NCBI GenBank assembly: GCA_046348685.1
Contig: JAXMDT010000001.1
Coordinates: 62,001-126,000 of the forward strand
Direction: 5' to 3'
Source: JAXMDT01 sp046348685
GTDB taxonomy: Bacteria; Pseudomonadota; Alphaproteobacteria; Rickettsiales; UBA998
DNA: 64,000 nt
The number at the start of each line of letters is the position of its first letter. Position 1 is the first letter of the stretch. Shown piece by piece: positions 25,188 through 33,893 of this stretch. The notes beneath the pieces are model-generated. The model was not told the origin of the DNA and did no database searches. It saw only the letters and a list, made by a program, of their open reading frames with translations. Position numbers and translations under genes: made by a program.

Positions 25188-26054
25188 ATGTCCCGTATCG
25201 CATATGTGAATGGCCGCTATGTCCCGCATCGCCTCGCTGAAGTGGCGATGGAAGACCGCGGCTATCAGTTCGCTGACGGCATTTATGAAGTGATTGTGTT
25301 TTTCAACCGCACGATGCTGGATGAAGCGCTGCATTTAAAGCGGCTGAAACAATCTCTCGATAGCCTCCGAATCGCCGAGCCGATGCCCGAAGCGGCATTG
25401 AAGCTGGTGATTCGCGAGCTGATTGCGCGCAATAATTATAAGGATGGCTATATCTATATGCAGATCACGCGCGGCGTGGCGCCGCGTAACCATCCATTCC
25501 CCAAGAACGCGAAGCCGGTACTGACCATGTCGGTCATGCGCATCAAGCAGCCAAGTAAAGCGGAGGTGGAAAACGGCGTGCCGGTGATCACCTATCCCGA
25601 TATACGCTGGGGTCGCTGCGATGTGAAATCGATTTCCCTGCTGCCGAATGCGCTGGCAAAAGAAGAAGCGGTGCAGAAAGGCGCACGCGAGGCGATCCTG
25701 GTCAACGAAAAGGACTATGTCACCGAAGCCTCGCATTCTAACGCCTATATTGTGAAAAACGGCGTATTGATCACACACCCTCAGGATTATCATATTCTAA
25801 ACGGCGTACGCCGCCAGGTGCTGCTGGAGATCGCGGCGAAGCACCAAATCCGCATTGAGGAGAGGCTGTTCACCAAAGAGGAATTATTTGCCGCCGATGA
25901 GGTGTTCGTCACCAGCGCGACCAGCAATGTGCTGCCCGTGGCGACGATCGACGGTAAAAAGATCGGCACTGGCAAACCGGGCGATATCACTAAGAAAATC
26001 GGTGCGCTCTATCAGGAGCACGTCACTGAACAGACAGGAAAAACATGGAACTAG
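25188..26054 (+). CDS. dat: D-amino-acid aminotransferase (class IV PLP enzyme)
   Basis: PLP-dependent transaminase of 288 residues, fold type IV, interconverting D-amino acids and 2-oxo acids, likely to supply D-glutamate or D-alanine. Seen: YVNGRYVPHRLAEV, EDRGYQFADGIYEV, TRGVAPRNHPFP, the PLP lysine K147 in CDVKSISLLPNALAK, TEASHSNAYIV and TSATSNVLPV. The RGxAxRxHxFP block favours D-amino-acid over branched-chain transaminase. The stop lies nine bases into the next gene, so the two overlap. Peptidoglycan D-amino-acid supply fits the envelope-rich window. Confidence 0.92.
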   Translation: MSRIAYVNGRYVPHRLAEVAMEDRGYQFADGIYEVIVFFNRTMLDEALHLKRLKQSLDSLRIAEPMPEAALKLVIRELIARNNYKDGYIYMQITRGVAPRNHPFPKNAKPVLTMSVMRIKQPSKAEVENGVPVITYPDIRWGRCDVKSISLLPNALAKEEAVQKGAREAILVNEKDYVTEASHSNAYIVKNGVLITHPQDYHILNGVRRQVLLEIAAKHQIRIEERLFTKEELFAADEVFVTSATSNVLPVATIDGKKIGTGKPGDITKKIGALYQEHVTEQTGKTWN

Positions 26055-26704
26055 CCAAACCCAAAGCCCTGCTTTTTGACTGGGATAATACGCTGGTCGA
26101 TACGTGGCCGATCATTCACCGCGCGCTGCATGACACGATGACGGAATATAAGATGACGCCGTGGACAATGGACGAGGTGAAGGAGCGCGTCGCCCGTTCG
26201 ATGCGCGATGCCTTTCCGGATTTGTTTGGTGACAAATGGCAGGAAGCGGGTGAGCGCTACATGGCGAATTACCGCAAATATAATATCGAATGGCTGAAGC
26301 CGCTCGCCGGCACGGTAGAAATGCTGGAAGTGATCAAGGACCTGCCGATCTATCGCGGCATCGTCAGCAATAAACGTAGTGATAATTTACGTGCCGAAGT
26401 CGAGCATCTCGGCTGGGGCAAATACTTTAATGTGCTGGTCGGCTCGGGCGATGCCGCGCGGGATAAGCCATTCCCCGATCCGATTCACAAGGCGCTGGAG
26501 CAAACGCACCTGAAGCCGGATGCCAGCGTCTGGTTTATCGGCGACTCGCATATCGACCTGGAAACGGCGGAAGGGCTGGGCTTGACGGCGATCTTTTATT
26601 ATAATGAACTGGTGGACGGGAACCGGTATAAGGGATTCGGCTTTCATCATCGGGTAGCGGACCATCAGGAACTGATGGATCTTTTCAGGAAGATTAAACT
26701 TTAG
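26045..26704 (+). CDS. HAD superfamily phosphatase (phosphoglycolate phosphatase-like)
   Basis: Cytoplasmic hydrolase of 219 residues. Motif I FDWDNTLVDT with nucleophile D12 and D14, motif II in GIVSNKRSDNL (Ser), motif III Lys in ARDKPFPDPI, motif IV VWFIGDSHIDLETAEGLG. A helical cap lies between residues about 20 and 90. It resembles Gph-like subfamily IA enzymes; the natural substrate cannot be told from sequence. It overlaps the aminotransferase gene by ten bases and is followed seven bases later by the methyltransferase gene. Confidence 0.88.
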   Translation: MELAKPKALLFDWDNTLVDTWPIIHRALHDTMTEYKMTPWTMDEVKERVARSMRDAFPDLFGDKWQEAGERYMANYRKYNIEWLKPLAGTVEMLEVIKDLPIYRGIVSNKRSDNLRAEVEHLGWGKYFNVLVGSGDAARDKPFPDPIHKALEQTHLKPDASVWFIGDSHIDLETAEGLGLTAIFYYNELVDGNRYKGFGFHHRVADHQELMDLFRKIKL

Positions 26705-26711
26705 GGATACT

Positions 26712-27338
26712 ATGCCTGTTCGCACGAACACATTGCCGGATCCACGTCATATGCGCCGCTGGTTCCGGGATCAGTCCCTCTTCATTCATACCTGGCTGCG
26801 TTCGCCGCGCAAAACGGGAGCGGTCGTACCCTCTAGCCGCGTGCTGGCGCGCGTGATCGCCAGCCAGATCGACCCGCACGCGAAAGGCTGGGTTGTGGAG
26901 CTGGGCGCCGGAACTGGCGCTATGACCGAGATGCTGCTTCATTTCGGAATCGATCCGAAGCGGCTGCTGATTATCGAGCGCAACAGCCGCCTGTGTGATG
27001 TACTACGTGCACGCTTTCCCGAATTGAAAATCCTGCATGCAGACGCGCAGCGCTTAAATGAGATTCTGGCCGAGCAAAAAATCGAGCAGGTGAACGCCAT
27101 CGTTTCCAGCCTGCCGCTGCTATCGCTGCCGGATGAAGTCTGTCATAAGATCATCGCCGAGATCGGTGTGGTGCTGAAAAGCGGCGCCTTCATGATGCAG
27201 TTCACGTATCGCCGTGGCTCGCCGATACCGAAAGAAGAGTTGCGGGCAAATGGGCTGAACGAGACGCGCATCGATACGGTCTGGCGCAACCTGCCACCCG
27301 CCAGCGTGTGGAAGTTTAGTGCGAAACATCCACTGTAA
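26712..27338 (+). CDS. SAM-dependent methyltransferase, PmtA-like phospholipid N-methyltransferase
   Basis: Membrane-associated methyltransferase of 208 residues. Seen: an amphipathic basic N-terminus (RRWFRDQSLFIHTWLRSPRK), then TGAVVPSSRVLARVIA, the SAM-binding VVELGAGTGAMTEMLL, LIIERN and a post-motif SSLPLLSLPD in place of NLPY. The AVVPSS...VELGAGTG layout is characteristic of alphaproteobacterial PmtA, which methylates phosphatidylethanolamine to phosphatidylcholine; rRNA adenine dimethyltransferases share the fold but differ in motif IV. A short hairpin (gccggtat / ataccggc, 27341-27359) follows the stop without a T-run. Confidence 0.82.
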   Translation: MPVRTNTLPDPRHMRRWFRDQSLFIHTWLRSPRKTGAVVPSSRVLARVIASQIDPHAKGWVVELGAGTGAMTEMLLHFGIDPKRLLIIERNSRLCDVLRARFPELKILHADAQRLNEILAEQKIEQVNAIVSSLPLLSLPDEVCHKIIAEIGVVLKSGAFMMQFTYRRGSPIPKEELRANGLNETRIDTVWRNLPPASVWKFSAKHPL

Positions 27339-27359
27339 TGGCCGGTATTCCATACCGGC

Positions 27360-27690
27360 ACATTACAATGGTCCTAACCTGGGCTGCTCGGGGGAACAGC
27401 CATAGATAAAGAAGCAAAATTAATGCCTCTTTTTCTTAATTAAGAAAGTAGCTGTGTATACAAAAAATTATAAACGATTGTTATTTATGGTTATTAACTG
27501 TACTTAAACACACGAAAATTAATTAAAACGTGATCAATTATTAATCTGTCCTTAAATCTGTTATGATAATTTTAATCATGCTGATTATGTAGGTCGGCTT
27601 CTCTTAAGCGCGGAGCGCACTATCCAAAAATAACACGCTGCAGCCGGCTAACCGGGATGCGGCATTAACAAAGCTCGGGGGAGTTTTATC
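27360..27690 (+). promoter_or_regulatory. AT-rich flagellin leader and promoter region
   Basis: About 330 bp without a gene. Bases 27415-27590 are very AT-rich. Bases 27590-27690 are a GC-richer leader ending in ctcgggggag, a strong ribosome site seven or eight bases before the flagellin ATG. The region must carry the flagellin promoter, but I could not find a convincing sigma-28 or sigma-54 match. Confidence 0.4.
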
Positions 27691-29997
27691 ATGCGCGTTA
27701 ATTCAACAGCAATGTCTGCACAAGTCCTTGCATTGCTCGGCGTCAACGGACGTTCACTATCGTCTTCGATTTCGGCTCTTGCTTCCGGCAACCGCCTGAC
27801 GCAAGCATCGACCGACATCGCCGCTTTATCCGTCGCAACGGGTCTGCAAACCAATGTGACCTCACTGCGCACCGCATCACTTAATATTTCACAAGCCTCG
27901 TCCATGCTGCAGGTAGCGGACGGCGGCATGAACCAGATTCAAAGCATGCTCGATCAGCATGAACGCGCTCGCCGTACAAGCCAATAGCGGCAAAGCTTTC
28001 CGCATCGGGCCGCAAAAGGTCTCGATACAGAGTTCCAGAACCTGAAGAGCGAAATCGACCGCCTGTCGGGTAATACGAACTTCAATAGCGTGAACCTGCT
28101 CAACGGCTCGCTCAATACTTCGACCGGACTTTCCACGAATGATACTGTGGCGGCCAAAGCAAGCGGCTCTTTGGGATTTGTCAGCAATATCGGCGCAGGC
28201 CAGACCTTGCGCTTAAACGGCGTCACGTTGACGGAAGGGGTCGATTTCAATCGCGGCGGCACGGTGACGCAGACGCTCGATAATCTGACTAATTCACTTA
28301 ACAATGATGCCCGCTTTACCGGCTATAATTTTTCGCGGGGCGGCAATAACGTCCTGAAGATCGACGCGGAAGTAGGCGGATCGAAAGGCAATCAATTTAC
28401 GATCGATCAAGCCGGTTCGACCTCTGGCGCAAATTTTTTCGTCTATGGCAATGCGCTGACCGGCGCGGGCGTTTTCTCGCTCGACGGTGGCAGCGACGCA
28501 GGGTTGGCGGCTGGCGATACGAAAGTCAGCGGCTCGATCAATAATTCGCTGCTTACCTCCGGAACCGGCACTGCGGCTAGCACGCAGGCGATCTTTAACA
28601 CCTCGTCCGATATTCAGGCGGGTAACACAATCAGCATCGCGAACGGGGAAGGCGGCAATACCGTGTTTACCTTCGTCAATGGCGCCCCTGCTTCGGCAAA
28701 TCAGATCCAGATCGGTTCAACGCTGGAGGAAACGCTGGGCAATGCAGCGAACGCTATCAATAACTATACCGGTGCCGATGATTACGGCGTGCGCCAGTTG
28801 AATGCGACGGTCAATGGCAATACCCTTCAAATCAGCAATAACACGGTTGGCAATCCGACCGCCGTCAACGGCGCAACGCCGCTGACTGTCGCGCTCGGTA
28901 CGGCTGGCGGCTCGCTCAGCACCGGCACGCTCAATAATGGTACAACGGGCGGCGTCGATGTCACCGGCGTGACGAATGCAGCTTTCACCGGAAATATCCA
29001 AGGCTTTACGGCGAACTTCAACGGCGCTGATAATGTGACGGCGTCCGTCACCGTCGGCGGTGAAACCTATACGGCGCAGATCACCGATACCACGCCAAAC
29101 GGAAATACCCGCGTGCGTTTCTCGTCGCAAGACGGCGGCTACTTCGATGTGACCCTGCAAGGAAACCAGGGTCAGTCGGTTGCCGATCAAGCAGGCGCGA
29201 ACAGTTTTGCCGATCGCCTCAATGCGGCGTTCTCGGGACTTAATTTCTCTCAAAACCGTGAGATCGAAAATTTCGGCACGTCCGGCCAGCTGGTCGGCGC
29301 GTCGCTGTCGATTCAGGGCACGGATTTCAACAACCTGCGTGCGTCCGATGTGAAGGTCTCGTCCGGCATTGGCGGTAACGCGAGCGTGGAAATCAAGATC
29401 AATGGGGAAACGTATCGCACCGGCGGAGGCCTCGGCACGCAGATCGGCGCGAAAGAATCCATCACGCTGACGTCGGTAAACGATCCGAATAAAACAGTTA
29501 CATTCACCAACGGTAACACGGCGATCAACCTCAATACCCAGCAAGGTGCGGCCAACTTCGAGAAAGATCTCAAGACCAATCTCGGCGTGCCGGGCGGCCA
29601 GGGTGCCGTGTTCCAGACCGGTGAGAATTCCGACGACACAGTCAATATCTCCATCGGCGATCTCAGCACCAAAACGCTGTTCGGCGGTAAGAACGTCAAT
29701 CTACTGTCCGCCAGCGCGGCAGCGGATGCGTCGCTTTCGGTGCGCTCCGCGCAGGATTATGTGACCAGCCAACGCGCGAATGTAGGGGCATACCAGAACT
29801 CGCTGGAATACACCCAGTCGTATCTGGATACCTCGATCCTCAACCAGGAAGCGGCGCGCTCCGTTCTCCAGGATACGGATTTTGCGGCAGAATCCACCAA
29901 CAACGCGAACCTGCAGGTCAAGAACAAGCAGGGTATCGCGACGCTGGTGCAGAGCAACCGGCTGCAGGGCAATATCCTCCGTCTTCTTGGCGAATAA
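27691..29997 (+). pseudogene. Large flagellin with three single-base insertions near the 5' end
   Basis: Flagellar filament protein. The N-terminal D0/D1 helices are clear (SALASGNRLTQASTDIAALS, then MLQVADGGMNQIQSML), as is the C-terminal half (SLSVRSAQDYVTSQRANVGA, then NKQGIATLVQSNRLQGNILR). The conserved part between them, MLDRMNALAVQANSG and SASGRK-GLDTEFQNL, is read in three frames: one extra base in 27955-27958, one in 27992-27995 (aaag) and one in 28014-28017 (aaaa). Removing three bases gives one ORF of about 767 residues, with a large Gly/Asn/Thr-rich variable domain of some 550 residues. As given, the first frame stops at 27987. Assembly error in a repetitive gene and true decay are both possible. 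Confidence 0.85.
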
Positions 29998-30030
29998 TAA
30001 GGGAAAAATTGTGAGAAACTTCCCAAGTGG

Positions 30031-30064
30031 AACGCAGGACAAGTGCCTGCGTTTTGCTTTTTTA
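30031..30064 (+). terminator. Intrinsic terminator after the flagellin gene
   Basis: Stem aacgcagg / cctgcgtt (8 bp, loop acaagtg) followed by ttgctttttt. It lies about 35 bases after the flagellin stop codon. Confidence 0.85.
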
Positions 30065-30176
30065 GAGGTTAGCTCCGGTTTCACAAAACCGTCATAATTT
30101 CAGGGTATAATAAGTATGCCTTACTAAAAACAGGCCAAGATTATCATCCACATGTAGCACGACATAAAGGTGATTT

Positions 30177-30758
30177 ATGACTGAACCAAAAAGTCCCGCT
30201 CTAAGCCCCGATATGCTTAAAGCGATGTTGGAGTATCAAGAACTTCCATTACTTGGCAAAGAGACGTCTTTTACGTTCGATGCGCCTAGATCGGCAGAAG
30301 GACGTAAGGTAGATATGCAGCGCATCGACGGATACATATTCAAAAATGGGGACTTTAAACATCCTGAGCTGGCCGCGGCAGCTCAGCGAGTTGGGGCGGA
30401 AATTAAAAAGCATGGCTCTCCTGAACTGCAAACCGCTTTAGGAGCGAATGATAAAAGTGCATCAAATATGCAAATCGGCGCAAAGGCCCTCGCTGCGGGC
30501 ATGGAATATTTCAGAGAATATGAAGGTAACGATCACATCCATCCAACAGGTGTGACGGCCAAATTTCATAATAGCTTCAACCAGTCAACGCTAACCGCAT
30601 TAAAAGACCCTGCTTTTGCCAAATTAGTGGATGCGGTGGCCAAGGATATAGTGAGCGACAATGATCCACATGCCACGGTGACAGTAAATACCGAGGAGAG
30701 GAATCGCGAGCTAGGCATGCTATCCAAACAAGCCAAGCACTGCGGCAGATGCCTTTGA
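30177..30758 (+). CDS. Hypothetical protein
   Basis: Unrecognised 193-residue soluble protein preceded by a weak aaaggtga site. Mostly helical; recognisable stretches include MLKAMLEYQELPLLGKETSF, DFKHPELAAAAQRVGAEIKK and DHIHPTGVTAKFHNSF. It ends in CGRCL, one base before the convergent lyase remnant. Its general look (small, charged, helical, lower GC) is like the unknown proteins at 38806 and 45208. No function can be given. Confidence 0.6.
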   Translation: MTEPKSPALSPDMLKAMLEYQELPLLGKETSFTFDAPRSAEGRKVDMQRIDGYIFKNGDFKHPELAAAAQRVGAEIKKHGSPELQTALGANDKSASNMQIGAKALAAGMEYFREYEGNDHIHPTGVTAKFHNSFNQSTLTALKDPAFAKLVDAVAKDIVSDNDPHATVTVNTEERNRELGMLSKQAKHCGRCL

Positions 30759-31191
30759 TTATTTCCGGCATGTTCCCGGCGGTTTGGTGAAATCCGGCAC
30801 GCAGGACATCACATACATCCAGCAATAATCGACATAGCTATCGTAGCTTGGCGTATCGTCGAAATTTTTGCCGCCAAAATAAGAATGGTATTTGAGCATG
30901 GAAACGCGGGCTACTGACGAATCGACCTTGCCGCGGAACGTTATATCCCGCTTGTTAAATACTTCGACCCCGTTCACCCATATCTGATCTTCGCCGTCAG
31001 GCTGTCCAGGCGTGTTGACCTTAACGCGCTGCGTGACGCGATAGGGTATGCCTTTTTAAACTGAAAATCGCCGCCGCTTGGATTATTCCAGTGAAATTTT
31101 GTGCCGTATCCACTTTTACACTTTCATTTGCTGCTAATACCGAGGAGGGTAACAAAAAAATGAAGCTAAAATAATTTATTTTCGTAACCAT
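30759..31191 (-). pseudogene. Remnant of a secreted polysaccharide lyase
   Basis: Reading the minus strand from ATG 31191: a signal peptide (MVTKINYFSFIFLLPSSVLA), then ANESVKVDT in the first frame, GTKFHWNNPSGGDFQFKK in a second, and GIPYRVTQRVKVNTPG, IWVNGVEVFNKRD and KYHSYFGGKNF in a third. The second and third parts are the end of a beta-jelly-roll polysaccharide lyase (PL14/PL20-like, the type that cuts alginate or glucuronan). VKVDT equals the first residues of the module shared by the proteins at 31207 and 33894. The gene has thus lost its middle and at least two reading-frame positions. Lyase assignment rests on the YHSYFGG-type motif and is moderate. Confidence 0.7.
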
Positions 31192-31206
31192 CTTTCACAT
31201 CCTGCG

Positions 31207-32508
31207 TCAACGCGCATCGAAGGCGCAGTTGGGCGCCAACGGAGTCCCGCCGCCGACGCTAGGCTGGCCCGGCACCCATGTGCTGTTCAACACCATGCGC
31301 ATGTAAGGATAAATCCTTCTCATATCGGCTTTTAGCGCATCCGTGTTGGCAACGTATTGGTCAGTCCGAATATTAGGGCAGTTCGTGCTGTCAACCGCAT
31401 AAGCGCCATATTCCTGCAAGGCACGCGCTAAACGCTTGCCTGGTTCCGAAAGGCCCAGGCTATCAAGATTAGGCCCGCCCCTGGAGGCAGGCGGCAATGC
31501 CAGCAGCGCACCATACGGAATCTGACCGACGCCATATCTGCCCGCGTTGCCATCCATGCTGACTGCAGGAGACATAAAGCGCGGCGCAAGCATGGCGGGG
31601 CATGGGCCTGATTTACCCCAAGGCAGCGATATTTGAAGCGCATGCTGAATGGGCACGCCTGCTGTGTTGATTTCAGCTCCGCGTAGAATGCCGAAAATAG
31701 CAGCGACACCGGAAGCGCTGGAGCCCACTCTGCCACCCCCAGGCCTGCCGTGGCCGAGACCGCGAATATCCCATGCATAATGGTTTTGAGCAGTAGGAGC
31801 GCCGTCGTTCCAGTTATAGCCGCGCAGCTGATCGCCTTGACCCCTCGATTGATTGATGATCGCCACCATGCCGTCGCCGCAGCGCTCGTCGTTGGTTCGC
31901 GTAATAATGCCTCCCGCAGGAAATGGAATTGACGCAGGAAGATTGTTGGAGGGACAACCTGCTTTCGCATTCACGGTTTTCGGCGCATCGGCATCGCTGA
32001 CTGCAAAGACGCTTACGCCGAACGGTGCTCCTACGTTGAAACCAATCCCGTTTCCAGCCGAAAGCCAATTACGCGTGGCGGGATGATTGCTGTCGGCATA
32101 AATCGCGCCGCAACCGATAGGACGATGCTGCGCACTGTCCGCAGTAAAAGGATTCAAAAACAAGTTGCTCTTCATGGAACAGCTTGAAGCGGTGAAAACG
32201 GGAGGACTTGGAATTCGACAGTCTACCGGTGGTACGGCGACAGGCACTGGTGCAGGACCATCACCGATAGGCCCCGAACCGCCGCCATCTCCATCGGGAG
32301 GCGTATAAATATGTCGCACAGGAGGGTTTGGCGTAAAGAAGCATAATCCGCTGCCGGGATGATAAGAGCAGAAAGATTCAAGATAAGAGCGATTGATAGG
32401 ATCGAGCGAATCGACTCTAACGCTACTACTCGCTGCGGCGGCAAATTGTGGCACGCCCAAAGCGATCAGTGGCAAAAGCTTAAATAGAATGTTCTTATCG
32501 ATCTTCAT
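31207..32508 (-). CDS. Secreted protein of unknown function, paralogue of the next gene
   Basis: 433 residues with a signal peptide (LFKLLPLIALGVPQFAAA) and an aaggacg site. Residues about 29-63 form a Cys-containing module (VDSLDPINRSYLESFCSYHP, then TPNPP) also present in the beta-helix protein at 33894, followed by a Pro/Gly linker to about residue 100. The large domain (about 100-433) has DIRGLGHGRPG, SSASGVAAIFGILRGAEI, HALQISLPW, SEPGKRLARALQEYGAYAVD and a C-terminal APNCAF. The ASG...GILR...HAL and ALxxYG blocks recur in unnamed secreted proteins of actinobacteria and proteobacteria that I remember as hypothetical. Paralogous to 32523-33779, 14 bases upstream, probably one operon. Function unknown; polysaccharide binding or cleavage is plausible from context. 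Confidence 0.8.
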   Translation of the reverse strand: MKIDKNILFKLLPLIALGVPQFAAAASSSVRVDSLDPINRSYLESFCSYHPGSGLCFFTPNPPVRHIYTPPDGDGGGSGPIGDGPAPVPVAVPPVDCRIPSPPVFTASSCSMKSNLFLNPFTADSAQHRPIGCGAIYADSNHPATRNWLSAGNGIGFNVGAPFGVSVFAVSDADAPKTVNAKAGCPSNNLPASIPFPAGGIITRTNDERCGDGMVAIINQSRGQGDQLRGYNWNDGAPTAQNHYAWDIRGLGHGRPGGGRVGSSASGVAAIFGILRGAEINTAGVPIQHALQISLPWGKSGPCPAMLAPRFMSPAVSMDGNAGRYGVGQIPYGALLALPPASRGGPNLDSLGLSEPGKRLARALQEYGAYAVDSTNCPNIRTDQYVANTDALKADMRRIYPYMRMVLNSTWVPGQPSVGGGTPLAPNCAFDAR

Positions 32509-32522
32509 ACGCCGTCCTTTTG

Positions 32523-33779
32523 TTAAGGTGCATTGAACGCGCAGTTTGGTCCCATCGGCAGACCCGGCCCAATCTTACCATTCCGGACCGCCTCGTTAAA
32601 ATCTTCATTGCTCGTAAAATCTTCCACTCGGCGCATCATATCCCAGATCAGACGGAAATCGCGCTGCATCAGATCGCGCGCCGCAAGCTCTAGCGACTGA
32701 TCGCCGCGTATGCCGTTCGGACCGCCATCTGCAAGAATAACTCCATATTGCTGCATGGCGCGGGCAAAGCGTTTTCCCGGCTCACTCAGCGGCAGGCTGT
32801 CTACATCGATATTCGGAGGCAATGCAACGATGTCGCCGTAATTAAAGGGCCCCAGGTTCTCAGATGCTGTAATCCCGCCATCGGTACCGTTGGCAGGTAA
32901 ATGAAATCCCCGGCCAAGAATATGCGCCGGACCCTGATTGTCTTTACGGACAACGGCTATCTTAAAGCGATGGTTGAAATCATGGCCAGTCGCATGCACT
33001 TCATGGCCGCGCAGTATGCCGAGCCAGTTGCCAACGCCGGAGGCAGGCGTGCCGACATCCGGATCGCCCGGGCTGTTAGGGTGCCCGGTGCCTATGCCAC
33101 TATAATTCAGGTAGCGTTCCGCACTGGGGCCGCTCGCTTCATAGCTGTAACCATAAAGCACATGAACCTGATTTGTATCCGGATAAAAGATGGATGCGGT
33201 AGCATCTTTACCGCCGCCACGGTCAAGGTGAATTTTTGCATCTGCGGGAATGCGCAGGGTGACCGGCAGGCCGTTTCCTGGCCCGAATTTCTGGACAACT
33301 TCCGTCGGCGTCCCCGGAGGCGCAATGAAAATAGGGTGGCCGTTCTCATCGCAAAAGTCACGGGTGCTAACCGGAGAGTCCGTGCAGCCGATTTTAAAAT
33401 TACCAAAGGAATTGGCTTTCCAGGCGCGCGTTGTCGCATCGTTATCCCCCGCATAACGAAGGCCGCAGGCAAGGGGAATATGATAGATCGAATCTTTGTT
33501 GAACGGATTATAAAAAATCTGGTTGCGATATGCCGGACAGGAAAAAGGCCCAGGTGTTTCCGAACAATCAATGACGACAGGGCTGGGTATAGGGCCAGGA
33601 TCAGGATAGGGCGGAAACGTTACGGGCCCCGGCTTCTTGATGGGAACGGTCTCGCCGAAGCAACGTTCTTCCTTGAAGATGCTTGGTACGCCTTCGGCGG
33701 CAATGGCAGAAGAAGTCCATATTATAGTGAGAACGTATATGGCAGATTGTATTGCCTTCACATTATTTTTAAAGGTCAT
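32523..33779 (-). CDS. Secreted protein of unknown function, first gene of the paralogous pair
   Basis: 418 residues with a signal peptide (AIYVLTIIWTSSAIAAE). After a Pro-rich segment (PYPDPGPIPSPVV) comes the same large domain as the gene at 31207: NPFNKDSIYHIPLACGLRYA, SGIGTGHPNSPG, TPASGVGNWLGILRGHEVHA, HRFKIAV, SEPGKRFARAMQQYGVILAD and a C-terminal GPNCAF. It lacks the VDxLDP module. Eight or so cysteines suggest disulphides in an extracellular setting. It is divergent from the beta-helix gene at 33894 and shares its intergenic promoter region. Function unknown. Confidence 0.8.
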   Translation of the reverse strand: MTFKNNVKAIQSAIYVLTIIWTSSAIAAEGVPSIFKEERCFGETVPIKKPGPVTFPPYPDPGPIPSPVVIDCSETPGPFSCPAYRNQIFYNPFNKDSIYHIPLACGLRYAGDNDATTRAWKANSFGNFKIGCTDSPVSTRDFCDENGHPIFIAPPGTPTEVVQKFGPGNGLPVTLRIPADAKIHLDRGGGKDATASIFYPDTNQVHVLYGYSYEASGPSAERYLNYSGIGTGHPNSPGDPDVGTPASGVGNWLGILRGHEVHATGHDFNHRFKIAVVRKDNQGPAHILGRGFHLPANGTDGGITASENLGPFNYGDIVALPPNIDVDSLPLSEPGKRFARAMQQYGVILADGGPNGIRGDQSLELAARDLMQRDFRLIWDMMRRVEDFTSNEDFNEAVRNGKIGPGLPMGPNCAFNAP

Positions 33780-33893
33780 TCTGCGTTATCCCTGTACTCC
33801 CGTGCAAAGAGCGTCGGCAACTCATCTTCATTATCTTAACATAAATTTAGTTAAATTGCCATTTTTATGCTATATTAGGATCAGCAGGGTAAC

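Noticed and set aside
28717..29544. 275-codon minus-strand ORF inside the flagellin gene
   Set aside because: Shadow of the flagellin variable region; composition is that of reversed Gly/Asn/Thr codons.
32901..33839. 312-codon plus-strand ORF over the secreted-protein gene
   Set aside because: The opposite strand encodes a signal peptide, a conserved domain shared with its paralogue and proper ends; this is a shadow.
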